DNA from: Tubiluchus corallicola
Lineage: Eukaryota; Priapulida; Priapulimorpha; Priapulimorphida; Tubiluchidae
Assembly: GCA_030141605.1 (NCBI GenBank)
Contig: JAQGDQ010000083.1
Location: forward strand, 60,001 to 124,000
Direction: 5' to 3'
Length of the DNA: 64,000 bases
The position numbers were made by a program, and so were the translations under genes. The notes under the pieces were generated by a model. It saw only the letters and a list, made by a program, of their open reading frames with translations. It was not told the DNA's origin and did no database searches. How positions within the stretch are numbered: position 1 is the first letter of the stretch; each line of letters starts with the position of its first letter. Below, piece by piece: positions 49,663 through 60,700 of this stretch.

Positions 49663-51221
49663 CTGCATTAAAACATAAAAAAATATAATTCTAGGAGACG
49701 AAAGGAAAACTACTAACATGTACCATCAATGCGTACACTCACCCGATAAAGATAGCTCATCTTTCCGACATCCATCTTTACTGTTAATCGGGTCAGGTTT
49801 CTTTTAAGGGTTGAATCTTTTTCAGTGTTGAAATCAAAAGTGATTCGACGAGGAAAAATCAGTGACTCTATAACGTACTCGATATGCTCAAGTGCTTTAA
49901 ACTTTCTGATTTTTGCATAGGAACGAAAACCAGCTGCATTAAAAAAACATATAGTTAATAATTTCAGACTCAAGTTCTTGAAAATTCGATGGTTGTAATT
50001 TGGTTTTAACAAAGGAAAATCCTCAGTTTGAATAGCAAGTAATTCCCATTTCACACTACTTAGAAAAGAACTCGAGGCACAGCACATATTTACACTTACA
50101 AAGAAACATCTAGGGATTAAAATTATCATCTTAGGTTTTGATGTTCTAATAACAGAAATACTGTTTAAGCATGCGAACTGTTGGTTGCTGATTCACGCAA
50201 CACACTTGGCTGCCAGCTTTGTTACTTAGAGTGCCAAGATACTTTTGGCAAACTCAATCAGCTAAAATGCAAAATCATGCAGGGGAACACAGTTAAAATC
50301 TAGCTGCTTGCAGAGTGCACCTAATTTGGTTTTTCATGTGACTAGGAACTACAAATGTTCTGTACTTGGGAGTTCTCTTCTGGGAGGGCGGCGGATGCTT
50401 CCCCCCCCTCTTACAAATGATATGATGATGCATGATGAAACTGTCGCATAAAGAAGGCATTGCCTTTTAGGGTATATGTATAGGCTACAGTCATCTTGTT
50501 TGCATTTTAGGCTGAGGAAAAGATAAAACATCATAAGTGAACAGTGCACAACAAAGGAATCTACAACAGTAATACCTAAATTATAAACTATTCTTGAAAT
50601 TCAAGTCAATAATTTATTACACTGCGCTACAAGAAACTGCCACAAAATAACCCAAATTTTATTCAAATGGGGTAATCGCCAGTTACTGCAATTAGTATTC
50701 CAGAAATAGTCTGTGTAAATGTAAGTAATGAAGCTCACAAACTATCAAGACTTATACACATCCAATCTTCCATGTATTAATACTAATTCCCCTGACAGTA
50801 TGGCTTCACTTGACAACAATTTTGTTGATACTATATACTTTACTAAATCAATTCCTGATGTTAAGTGAGGACTTGCTATATTTCAATGAGAAAATGTCAT
50901 ACTAAATTTTAACACCTTGCTGAAAAGAGTTATGTAACTACTATTAGTGAATATATGAAAATAAACTAAAAAGTGGTCAAGTGACCCATGAAAATTTAAT
51001 GCAAACAATCACAACGTACGTCCGATTGGTGCCGAAGTAATGATACTATACGTTTTTTCTTTGCCTATGGGTAGGCTATCTTGCGCTATTACCATTCCAG
51101 CTTCAGGCATCCACTAAAATAGAAATATAGCACATTAAACTGTCAGTTTCTTGGAAAGTGGTTATATAAGTAATTCTACATCACATTAGTAGTAGTGGTA
51201 GTGGTAGTGGTAGTGGTAGTG

Positions 51222-51308
<87 letters not shown>

Positions 51309-53806
51309 ATAGTAGTAATAGTAGACAATTTATTTTTACAATATTCGATGTAAAATATTACGTATACAATGTAACGACATGTCAAGGAGACTGCCACAAA
51401 AAATCTGTAAGGTCGTAAATGTGGCAGCCACCGGAAGAATAAAATATTCAACATGACGCAGGTGTTATTGTAAATGTTACACTCAAATAATGCAAGAGTC
51501 TTGCGTGATACAAGCATTACAGTAGCTTTTAAACAAACAATCAGTGAGTCTATGATAATCCTTAAAGTCTATGATATTCCATTAGAACTATGCTACCAGT
51601 ATAAGTAGTTTCATAGAGCTTTTTATTATCAAGAGCATTAATGTAAACCTTAAACCTTTTATAAAAACTAGACCATGACATTAGAAAGAGAGTTCACAAA
51701 AACAAACAGCTTGGCATATACAAGATAAAGCAATGTAATGTTTGTAAATTGATTAACTCCTTTACGATTAATAAACGTTTATTTCAGATTGACAAAGTTA
51801 ACAGATTGATACAAACCTCAGGCAACTTTTCAAGATCGGAAACCATGTTAAATACCTCATCAATAGTTGCAGGTAGTGCTACTGTTTTTTCCAGCAGGAT
51901 TAGTTGTGTTGGAAACTCGATTTGTGCGAGGACGGCCATGACAGCAACAATAATACAGCTGGGAACAACAAACTTCCAACTTGGCATTTTTCTGAAAAGG
52001 TATCAGTTGTTTACTTGGTCGAAAGTTCTCGTCAAGTATACAAAAAGCTCTACATAGGAGTCTAGAGCTGCAGTTTATAAAATAGTCACAAATTTTTCAC
52101 ATAATGTAGTGAAACCAACCTTGATTAAATATGGCATTAGTAACTATGCAAAAATGTCCACTCTTTGACTGTACTTTTTTTGAAAATGCGCTAAACATAC
52201 AAACTTTATACCATTTTGTAGATCTTTTCAAGCCCTGCAAATTCCACTAAGTTTTGTTTTTAATGATAATTGACAGGCAAAAATTAAAATTTGCGAAAAC
52301 TGGTCCATGCTAAACAAAATACACAGCACTACGCTATGAAGTTTTAGCTAATTTCTCTGCTGCATTGAAACAATTAATATAATACCTATTATCAAAAAAT
52401 AAAGAAAAATGCAGTACACATTATGCAGAATTTGGCCACCAGCTATACTAATTAAAACTAAAAAATACCAAATTTTTCTTTCACAAAGTAGTTTAGAATG
52501 CCGCCACATCTGAGCAGCCTGTAATAACTTAAATAAGCTCATTTCACAATGAAAAGAACCCAAAAACTGTCTCATTTTATTGCAATCAGTGCCCAGTCAA
52601 TTTTTTTGAACAGGATATTATGATTCAAAAATTTTGGAATGGCCAAGTTATTATTGATCTTAAATATAATCTATGATGTGGTAGCTTCACTTTTTTAACA
52701 AGTGGATGTCAAAAAAATCTGGAGTACAAAGAGTCCGGGCTTTTTTAAGAAACATACAGGCTTTTTAACCCTTTGAGAAATATCCAGATTTGCTGCATCT
52801 TGAGGCTGACAGGTCCGTACAAACTGGACTGACTAGTTCAGAAGTTCTTGTAGTGTGTAAAAATAAACAAGTGCTGTTACTCGATACCACAATAAAAAAG
52901 TACTGGAGTGACTTCACTGATTTGTGGACGTTAATGAATATCACAGGCAACTCAAGTTAAGGTAAGACAGAGTTCTACGTAGACTTTAAAAAAAGTGCAG
53001 CCACATATGCATATTGATTAAAACCCTAATTTCTAAATGAAGAAAGTGAATGTTTATATAAAATATAAGGTGTATACAAATTTTCATTATCTGAAATTTA
53101 GCTGCAAATTACATACAAGTATCCCTCCTTCCATGATTTTTTCAAATGCACTTCGTTGTCATCAGCCGTTTCGTATAGTACTTCGTCATTCTCAGTGGCT
53201 TCTTTCAAGTTGTCTGATTTTGTATCCTCACAATCTTTTGGTTCCACTTTTGACTTCTTATGCTCTTCTTCATCATTCATATTCTCTGCTTTTGGTTGAC
53301 TTTTTATGTCACTGGTTTTCTTCTCTTCACTGTTCTTGCTTTCGAAATGCTTTCCGCAGTTATCATTTTTTTCCTCAACAGCAACCATGTTTTCAGTTTT
53401 GTGGATATTCTCTGCATCACCACATGCGCTTCCACGACAATTATTCTTTACAATTTTTAGCTGATCTCCTAACCCAGAGTCATCTACTGAACTACAATAA
53501 GTTGTGCAATTATTAAATAAAATACTTATTAGTGTCACACACAAGCTCAGGGCTTTACGCTTGCAGTATTACTGCTGCTACGATTGTACGGTACTACTCC
53601 AAGCCAAAGCAAAACCAGTATTGTAGGTCATAGTAAGTGTATTCGAATCAGTCTGTTTACTCTTAAAATGTTGCTCATAACAAACTGACGGTCATGCAAC
53701 AATAAAACGTGTAAAAAGTAACAAACTGTCATGCAATTTATTTGCTATAAAATAAAAATCTATAACAGGATAGATGAGATAAAAACATAGTAACCGCTTA
53801 CTCCAT
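49568..53806 (-). CDS. Membrane-anchored SRPBCC-domain protein, novel six-exon gene
   Basis: Six exons (53806-53802, 53491-53117, 51991-51817, 51113-51020, 49933-49724, 49662-49568) join through GT-AG introns with matching phase into 954 bp, 317 aa plus TGA. Residues 1-125 are hydrophilic, rich in Lys, Glu and Asp, and predicted disordered. KKSWKEGYLKMPSWK precedes one hydrophobic helix (about 134-151, FVVPSCIIVAVMAVLA). Residues 152-317 look like an SRPBCC/polyketide-cyclase-2 domain (the helix-grip lipid-binding fold): TVALPATIDEVFNMVSDLEK then LPEW, a DSLPIGKEKTYSI strand, and RKFKALEHIEYVIES. The positive segment before the helix suggests N-in topology. I recognise no named orthologue; ligand unknown. 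Head to head with MTA. If the last 61-bp intron is retained the protein ends RIDGTC. Confidence 0.75.
49724..49933 (-). CDS. SRPBCC gene exon 5
   Basis: 210 bp; acceptor ttttaatgcag, donor gtacat, phase 1 in and 1 out. Encodes GFRSYAKIRKFKALEHIEYV, IESLIFPRRITFDFNTEKD and LTRLTVKMDVGKMSYLYRVS, the beta-sheet strands of the domain. Confidence 0.8.
51020..51113 (-). CDS. SRPBCC gene exon 4
   Basis: 94 bp; acceptor ctattttag, donor gtacgt, phase 0 in and 1 out. Encodes WMPEAGMVIAQDSLPIGKEK then TYSIITSAPIG. Joined to exon 3 it completes LPEWMP, the usual Trp after the first helix of the fold. Confidence 0.75.
51187..51324. repeat. (TAG)n microsatellite
   Basis: About 45 trinucleotides (TAG/TGG at the left end, almost pure TAG after) in SRPBCC intron 3. 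A poly-Thr frame on the minus strand is a repeat artefact. Confidence 0.95.
51817..51991 (-). CDS. SRPBCC gene exon 3 (membrane helix and domain start)
   Basis: 175 bp; acceptor ccttttcag, donor gtttgt (weak). Encodes KMPSWKFVVPSCIIVAVMAV, LAQIEF, then LLEKTVALPATIDEVFNMVS and DLEKLPE. The pattern V-x-x-P-x-x-x-V-F-x-x-V-x-D-L-E-x-L-P-E is characteristic of the first helix of SRPBCC proteins. Confidence 0.8.
51992..53116 (-). other. SRPBCC gene intron 2
   Basis: 1.1-kb intron. On the opposite (plus) strand, about 52780-52963 reads as a 60-codon frame (listed). Nothing else recognised. Confidence 0.75.
52778..52963 (+). CDS. Unassigned plus-strand frame ending in TAA
   Basis: After an acceptor-like ccctttgag it reads KYPDLLHLEADRSVQTGLTS, then SEVLVVCKNKQVLLLDTTIK, KYWSDFTDLWTLMNITGNSS and TAA. 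An upstream in-frame TAA means it can only be an internal or terminal exon or a remnant. The residue pattern (alternating hydrophobics, two Trp) looks coding, but no family or partner exon was found. Confidence 0.25.
53117..53491 (-). CDS. SRPBCC gene exon 2 (acidic region)
   Basis: 375 bp; acceptor acttattgtag, donor gtatgt, phase 2 in and out. Encodes the charged, low-complexity N-terminal region, with clusters such as NDEEEHKKSKVEPKDCEDTK. It ends KKSWKEGY just before the membrane helix. Confidence 0.8.
53802..53806 (-). CDS. SRPBCC gene exon 1 (five coding bases)
   Basis: ATGGA then donor gtaagc. The tiny coding part is supported because its phase joins exon 2 as M-D-S-V-D-D-S. The 5' flank GCGCATTGTGGGAATTTG is GC-richer and promoter-proximal in character. 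Confidence 0.65.
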
Positions 53807-54615
53807 CTTGTAAACAAATTCCCACAATGCGCTTCGGCTTCAATAAGTGAACAGTTTTTTTGAATGTTCTCTTGTTTCTTAATATAGAATTTTCATAAAG
53901 AAATGTGTTAACAAAAAGTTTTTGTGAGACTGCGATTTTATTTGCATTTTCCTTATTTGTAAGAGGAAAAGCTACACTTAATTACACGCTGGTAACCATA
54001 TTGTTATGCATTTTAATTTCATTTAATTTGCGTCTATAATATTAATGTTCTCACTTGTAACTTTTCCACATCCGTAATTCATCGTTGGTTAAGCTACTCC
54101 TATTGTACAATTCAATTCAATTTTTTATTCGCACATTAAAATGAAATAATTTACATGAACATAAAAGCTGACTATGAACGGTGAGATTACTGGAGACGAG
54201 TCCTTCAGCATCGTTGGCTTTCATCGAACTTGCACCAATGATGGGTCGTGCTGGCCTGCTATATGTCACTTCACTGATCATTTTCTGTTTTAAGTTTGCT
54301 TCGTATCCGCTTTTCACTTCTGCATAAATCTTTCCTATGTATTACGTGCAGTTCAGCAATAGCTTATGATCTGTCATAATATAGGCAATACTTTAAAATA
54401 AAATTGAAAAAGAAAAATTTGAAAATTTTAGTTTTATAAATCAGTGCATTATAAGTGATTACTTTGCTGAGCTTTGTCTTCTTTCCCAAAATGAAATTCA
54501 ACTATAGGTTAAGCAAATCATTTCACTGGGTTTCTCGAACGACATATTAGGCTATTACTCAGGCTGCTACTACACCTATGTTGAATGTTATTGCAGCTCG
54601 TGAACAACAAGCAAC
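53807..54615. promoter_or_regulatory. Bidirectional promoter region, SRPBCC gene / MTA
   Basis: 809 bp between divergent start codons. Moderate composition rise at both ends (GCGCATTGTGGG near 53830; a GAACAACAAGCAACATGG context at the MTA start). No TATA box recognised at a convincing position; a minus frame at 54117-54317 is judged chance. Confidence 0.5.
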
Positions 54616-54721
54616 ATGGCAGCAAACATGTATCGAGTCGGCGATTACGTTTTCTTCGAGACGTCCTCAACATCGCCATTCCTCATTCGCAGAATAGAAG
54701 AACTTAATAAAACACAAACGG
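54616..54721 (+). CDS. MTA: MTA exon 1
   Basis: 35 codons from [15 protein letters not shown] (identical opening to vertebrate MTA1) to NKTQT, plus one base. The donor is GC, not GT: ACGG|gcaagt, otherwise a perfect consensus. Confidence 0.92.
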
Positions 54722-57700
54722 GCAAGTAGAACACTTTTTTAAAATATTTCCTGCATGTATCCTTGCACACTGATAAGCACGTAGAAAATATGCCCAAGTT
54801 ATTGTTGCTATACTGGCTACTCAACCTGTTTTTGCAGGAAATGTTGAAGCTAAAGTTATGTGCTTTTATCGACGTCGGGACATATCCGGAGGCCTGCTTA
54901 TGCTGGCAGATAAACATCAGAGTGCTCTTGAAGAAGAGCATGATGATAAACTGTCTGAAAAACAGAGCCATCAGTTGCGGCATCGCGAACTTTTTCTTTC
55001 CCGACAGGTAAGCAATTGTCAATTTTTTTATTATTTAGCTGTGTATTTATTATTTATGCAGTTAAGATGTGTTATAGTAGTAGATTAGCATTTTTATCAA
55101 AACAGTTTTATCTATTTTTAATGCTTTCACAGTTTTCATGTTTACAGGTTTGTTCCAACCACTTAGTTTTACTGAATCTGTTCATAATTTCTCAGGAATT
55201 AACTTTGTGTAAGGTCTTAGTATCAAAATGTAATATTAGGAAGTAGTGTTTACAAGTGCAGAAGAAATCTAACACCGATACCATTTTCCTTACACCTTAT
55301 AAAAAACATTTTTTATAAGGTGCAAACTCACTTTCTATGAGTTGCTTAGTAGTTTGCAAATTTGTCATGGTTTTTGGTTTTTGATTTTTTTTGCTGTTGT
55401 ATTTTTGTTTTTGTATTTCTGCACGTTTATGTATTTTTTAATATAGTTGTGTCTAGTGTCATTAGCATCCTTTTGTTTACTGTCCTTTGAGAAGGGTGGT
55501 TGACTCGATAACCTTTGGTTTTTCGCCACCCTTTTTCCTATGTTCGTTTGTATTTTTGTGTATTTTATTGTCAAATCATTGTATATTTATGGAGGAAGAT
55601 AAAATTACTATTATTATTATTATTATTATTATTATTGTCGGGTACCTGGGTGCACAATTGTTAAGATACAACAGCAGTGAAGAAATTAAAGTCATTTATA
55701 TTATTAAAATAAAAGCAACGTTGGTATATGTCAACTAACTGCACTGTTACATTAACAACAAGCATTCATTTATTGCATGCTGAGGGACAACTCGTGAGCT
55801 GAAACTCACGAAAGTTAATGTTTTGCTTCATGCCATATTTGGCTGTTTTATTCTGTCAGACTCCTGAACTACTTAATTACACGCTTTTATCAGTGAGTCA
55901 GATATGTCAGCCTAGGTACTGTGCTGAGGTCTATTAATACTTGTAGAGGCTAGGGGAATGAAATAATCAATATTATCCTTTTTGTGTGTTGTTAAACTAA
56001 AAAATCCGAGTATTCATATCATTGTTAGTGATGTGAAATAGGTTTTTAATTGTTAAAGGAAAACCGGACGATTGGGTAAACATTAGTTCAGAATAAAGTG
56101 TGCTCTAAAATATTGAAAACTATAATAGCTTTTCTTAAATCAAAGCTGAGATTAAATAATAATTGCCTTGGATACTCAAATTTTGTTAAACTTTCAAAGC
56201 TATGCACGGCTCAGTGAATCTACTAAGATTGGCAACAGCGCCTTTTTGTCACATGCATGTGACCGCCAAATAGAAGGCGTTACCGTGACAACCATGATCA
56301 TGAACTGCAGTGTTAGTTTCTGACGTCATATGACATAGAGCCCATTTTCGTGACATCGCAGTACTATAACACTGTAAATGTGCTTGACACGCAAGGGAAG
56401 ATACCTGCCATTGCCCAAACTGTGATTAGTTTCTGACGTAAGCAATAGTTGTGTTTGGTTGCCATTAATTAACTTTCTAAGCTTATTATTCAAATATAAG
56501 AGACAATTGCTAACTTTCATTGGCAAGAAAATTTATATTTTGGACAGTAAATTAAAATGAGATTGAGTCTAAACAATCATCAGCTTTTCCTTTAATAAAT
56601 AGTTTTATTTGGATAGTTAGCCTCATCGTAATGAATTGTTTTTTGTAAGTCACCTCTATGTCAAAAGTGGCGTCATCTGTCATCTGGCTGTTAGCCTTGG
56701 GCACTGCCAAGGCAGCAGTTAATTGTCTGTTACTGCAGAAGTGTGCAGCAGAAGGTGGCCTTTATATTTTAAATTCTTAAATGATCAATATCGTCTTAAC
56801 AATAACGTTTGCATTTTCATTGTGTGAATTGGGTAGAACTATCAGGCACTGGTAGTAAACAATGTGATGAATTACTTGGGTGCATTGTACCCATGGAAAC
56901 ACTATTAAGAAGCATTTTTTGATTGAACCCTAGTAATGATAAAATGCTTAACTTGATTAATTGCTTACTTTCAGAATTTGTTCAGAAATGAACTTCAATA
57001 TAACTTCGTTAACAAGCTCAAGTTACAACAATCTAAACTGTGCTTATCACAATTTATTTTGTATTTAGGTTGAAACACTCCCTGCCACACATATCAGAGG
57101 TAAATGCTCGGTTGCCTTACTAAATGAGACTGAATCGTTGAACAGCTACTTAGACAGAGATGATGCTTTCTTCTACTCATTAGTCTATGATCCGACGCAG
57201 AAAACTTTGCTAGCTGATAAAGGAGAAATACGTGTTGGGAGCAACTTCCAAGCTGAGATACAAAACCTTCTTGGAGAAGGTAATTTAATGTTACATAAAT
57301 TACTTTTTGTGAGAATAAGCTTTTCAGTTGTTACATTCAAGCAATGTGTGTTTTGCAATTGATGTAAATATTTCTTATAATTTACCAGCCTAAAAACAAG
57401 AATCGTAATATCGGTATTGAACACATTTCTGAGATGTTTTATTGCAATATGTTTTATGTTTGTTGCACCTCGCAACATTGTCTTCACTCTAAAATATTTT
57501 GACTCATCTGCTTTTGTGCGCTTATCAATTGCCAGATCTGTTTTTTACTAAAAAAGTTCAGAAAAAAAGTGCAAAAAAGCAGTCAGAAGGCTTTTTCTAC
57601 TAGATTGTTTTAGTGAGCCTTTGACAAGTGTATAAACTTCAGAGACAACTGAATGCAAAAAGAAAGGAATTAAAATGGTGCATGAAGTCATAGATTATCC

Positions 57701-60700
57701 AAGATCTTCGCTTACATGACATATATTTGCATTAATCTGAAAAATACAGACAACTCAGCGCATGATTAAGTTCAGAAAACACTGAAATGTTCGTGATATC
57801 GCACTATGATATGGCTTCGTGTGCAGTGATTTAGTCAGCTTTTCCTTTTTGCACTTGAAAGGGAGAAAATAGCAACAAAATGTCACAAATCAATCTGCAC
57901 GGAACACAATGCCCTCAGAGCTTTCTTGTTATTCTGAAGCCATATCTTTTCAGTTCTCATTTACAGCAAGTCCTTGCTTAACGACTCCCCGTTTAACAAC
58001 GTTTCGTTTTAACACCGCTGAACATTTGACACCATTTTCTCACTTAACGACACACGTTTCGTTTTAAAGACGATTTTTTAAGTTGCTGACAACCATTTTT
58101 TATCAACAACTTTTTTTTGCCTAATTTGGAGTATAAAAGCCATGCAAATTGCATAATTTTGTTCTAAAAGCACATTAGTAACCCAAACAGTGTAATTATT
58201 ATAATGCTTTTGGTTCCCAACTATCTGCGTACTAAATTCTAGCCGCTTGTATGAAGATCTATTTGCCGATCCAGTCTCCAGACACCTGAGTTTAAACTTG
58301 ATGCCAAGGAATTTTGTGTGCAACTTGTTGCTATAACAACCAGATTAATACTTCCTGAAATTGCCTCAAGATGGCTTCATGCAGGGCTAGGCCTTCTCTT
58401 TGCATTGTTTAAATGTGAACTGTCTGTATACAGGTTTCAATAGACCCATATCCAGTCTAGCTAGATTTTGGTAAGAAAGATAGATGGTTTCTGGCAATTA
58501 ATCAGTAGAAATATGAATAAAACTCATAAAACATTTGATGTATACAATTTAAGCAGCATCGATTTTTGCTTCTGGAACGTATCTCAATTCTTTTACATTA
58601 CTTTCCATGGAAGTCTTGGTTTCGTTTAACGACGTTTCGCTTAATGTCACATTTTGCTGGAGTGCATTAGCGTCGTTAAGTGAAGACTTGCTGTACTAAT
58701 GTGTTTGTCTGTTTTTAGGTGAATCTGACAATCGTGTTGTGTCTGAACTGGAAAGTCTTATTTACACGCCAGAGAATCCATTATCTGATATTCAAATTGA
58801 CCAGTTTATGGTCATTGCTCGGTCAGTGGGAACATTTGCTCGTGCTTTAGATTGTTCTAGTACGGTCAAACAGCCGAGTCTGCACATGAGCGCGGCTGCT
58901 GCTTCTAGAGATGTAACTTTATTCCATGCAATGAATGTATTGCACTTGTCCGGTAAACACCTTAGTTGATTAGTTTGCTAATATTTCTTTTCTGTTTTAA
59001 TAACTTTGTAGGCGCGGGTTATTAAATTGATACAGTAGGTGCACTTAATTGACTCACGGTTAATAGACTCAATCAATTAATTGACTCAAAAACGCCTGGT
59101 ACGGGCCACTTCTATTGAAATGTACATAAATACTGTCGGTAATTGACTTAAATAACTCTGCATAATTGAATCAATATTTTTGCTTCACATGATTCAATAA
59201 GACACTTTCCCATGATTAATAAGCTTTTATGACTTTTATATCATCTTAGTTCGCTTTTGTCCTATAATATACATAAGAAACAATCATGTTAAGTACCGTT
59301 TTGTTTATAAGCAGGAACGTTTATCATATGCTAATATGCTAGCCTAATGGTTTGCTTTGACCCGCCTGGCCACTGCAATTAACCTGGTTACCCAAGAATT
59401 CTTGAAAGCTAAACATTTAGTCACTTGCTTAGCGATTTGTTTTTGAAGCTCTGACTATTTTTGCCAGAATGTCTTATCAGTTAGATGTTGCTGGATGCAG
59501 GTACAGTACAGTTGCTGGCATCCCTGGTGTAGTCCAAAGGAAAGCGGGGCGATACGTTTGGCACCAAGTTGGCTGCAGGAGCTGCCGGAGTCAGTGAGCA
59601 CACTGCACACTGGTCCGCCTTCGGGGCTCCACTCCTGATTTGGAAGGTTTACTCCTCTACACATGGCCATTGAGTCACTTGACCTCCTCCGCCCTCTAGT
59701 CTTTGGCTGCTTGTGCAGCTCCTTGCCTAGTGTCGAGATACAGTGTGGGCATCCCGCAAGCCTACAGCACCTGGTATTCCTAGGCGCACTAACCAGGCTC
59801 TATGTTGCTTAACTTCGGTGATCAGATGAGAACCGGTGTTTTCAACGTGATTTGGCCGTAGTTACACAGTACAGTAAGTATGTCACAATTATAGCAAGCA
59901 GGAGCTTAGGCGAACCTACCGACGAAGCTACTTGCGGGGAAACACGGGCACCACTAACAGTTTAAGCACGCCAAACACTAAGTATTTCTTTCGAAAATTT
60001 ATGCGTGATCATACAACAGCAGATCCATTAAAATTCATTAAAACATTTGCAGTGCATAGTAAGCTGTTGACTCATACTTCTATACCAGTAATACTGTACC
60101 CATCGGTTAATAGGTTCAGTCGGTTAATTGGACAAAAACACTTCGGTCCCAAAGTGAGTCTATTAAGTGACACCTACTGTATTAGCTTTAGAGAGCTTAG
60201 ATTTCTGGCCAAAGTACTAGCTGCAACTATATACTGTATCCGATATAACTTAAAAAAATTTGTCTAAGCTTGCTTAAATTAATAGTAACCAACCAATTTA
60301 TTGGTTGTTAGTGTAAAGGTGCCTTTGAAATGACAGTTTTTATTTAAAAATTACTATATTTAAAACACAGTATGTGTTAGCAGTGAGTATGATTTTTGAG
60401 GATTTTATCAAGGTTTCTATAATTGAAGTTTGAAACGTAGTGAACGTTGGAAAGCCTGTCTCATGTTGTTACTTTTCTGTAATTTATAGAGTGGTATTTT
60501 TTATTAGATAGAAAAATATAGCTAAATTTTATTTACACAGTTTAGTTAACCTGTTTGCAGTTATTATAATTAATGCACTTTTGTGTACATTAATACAATA
60601 ATGTACTTTTAATTTTTTTTGCGGTTAACAACGTCTTGCTAGAGTGTATTTTTTATAGGTTACGATCTCTCAAAGGCAATTTCAACACTTGTGCCACCAA

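Larger units (their letters stand above)
59033..60179. mobile_element. TA-flanked TIR element carrying a nested insert
   Basis: Ends CAGTAGGTGCACTTAATTGA and, inward from the right, CAGTAGGTGTCACTTAATAG, flanked by TA (59031-59032, 60180-60181). Subterminal TTAATTGACTCA/TTAATAGACTCA repeats on both sides. The middle (about 59455-59863) is a GC-rich 5S-derived insert, so the element proper is about 0.74 kb. In MTA intron 4; no transposase frame. Confidence 0.8.

Noticed and set aside
51176-51517. 113-codon frame with a poly-Thr tail
   Set aside because: Runs through the TAG trinucleotide repeat; within an intron of the SRPBCC gene.
53037-53516. 159-codon plus frame
   Set aside because: Antisense shadow of SRPBCC gene exon 2, which has splice sites and phase on the minus strand.
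54645-55022. 125-codon minus frame
   Set aside because: Antisense shadow of MTA exons 1-2 and the intron between them.
59760-59863. Functional 5S rRNA gene
   Set aside because: About 16 bp missing, many substitutions, and embedded in a SINE-like body inside a transposon.
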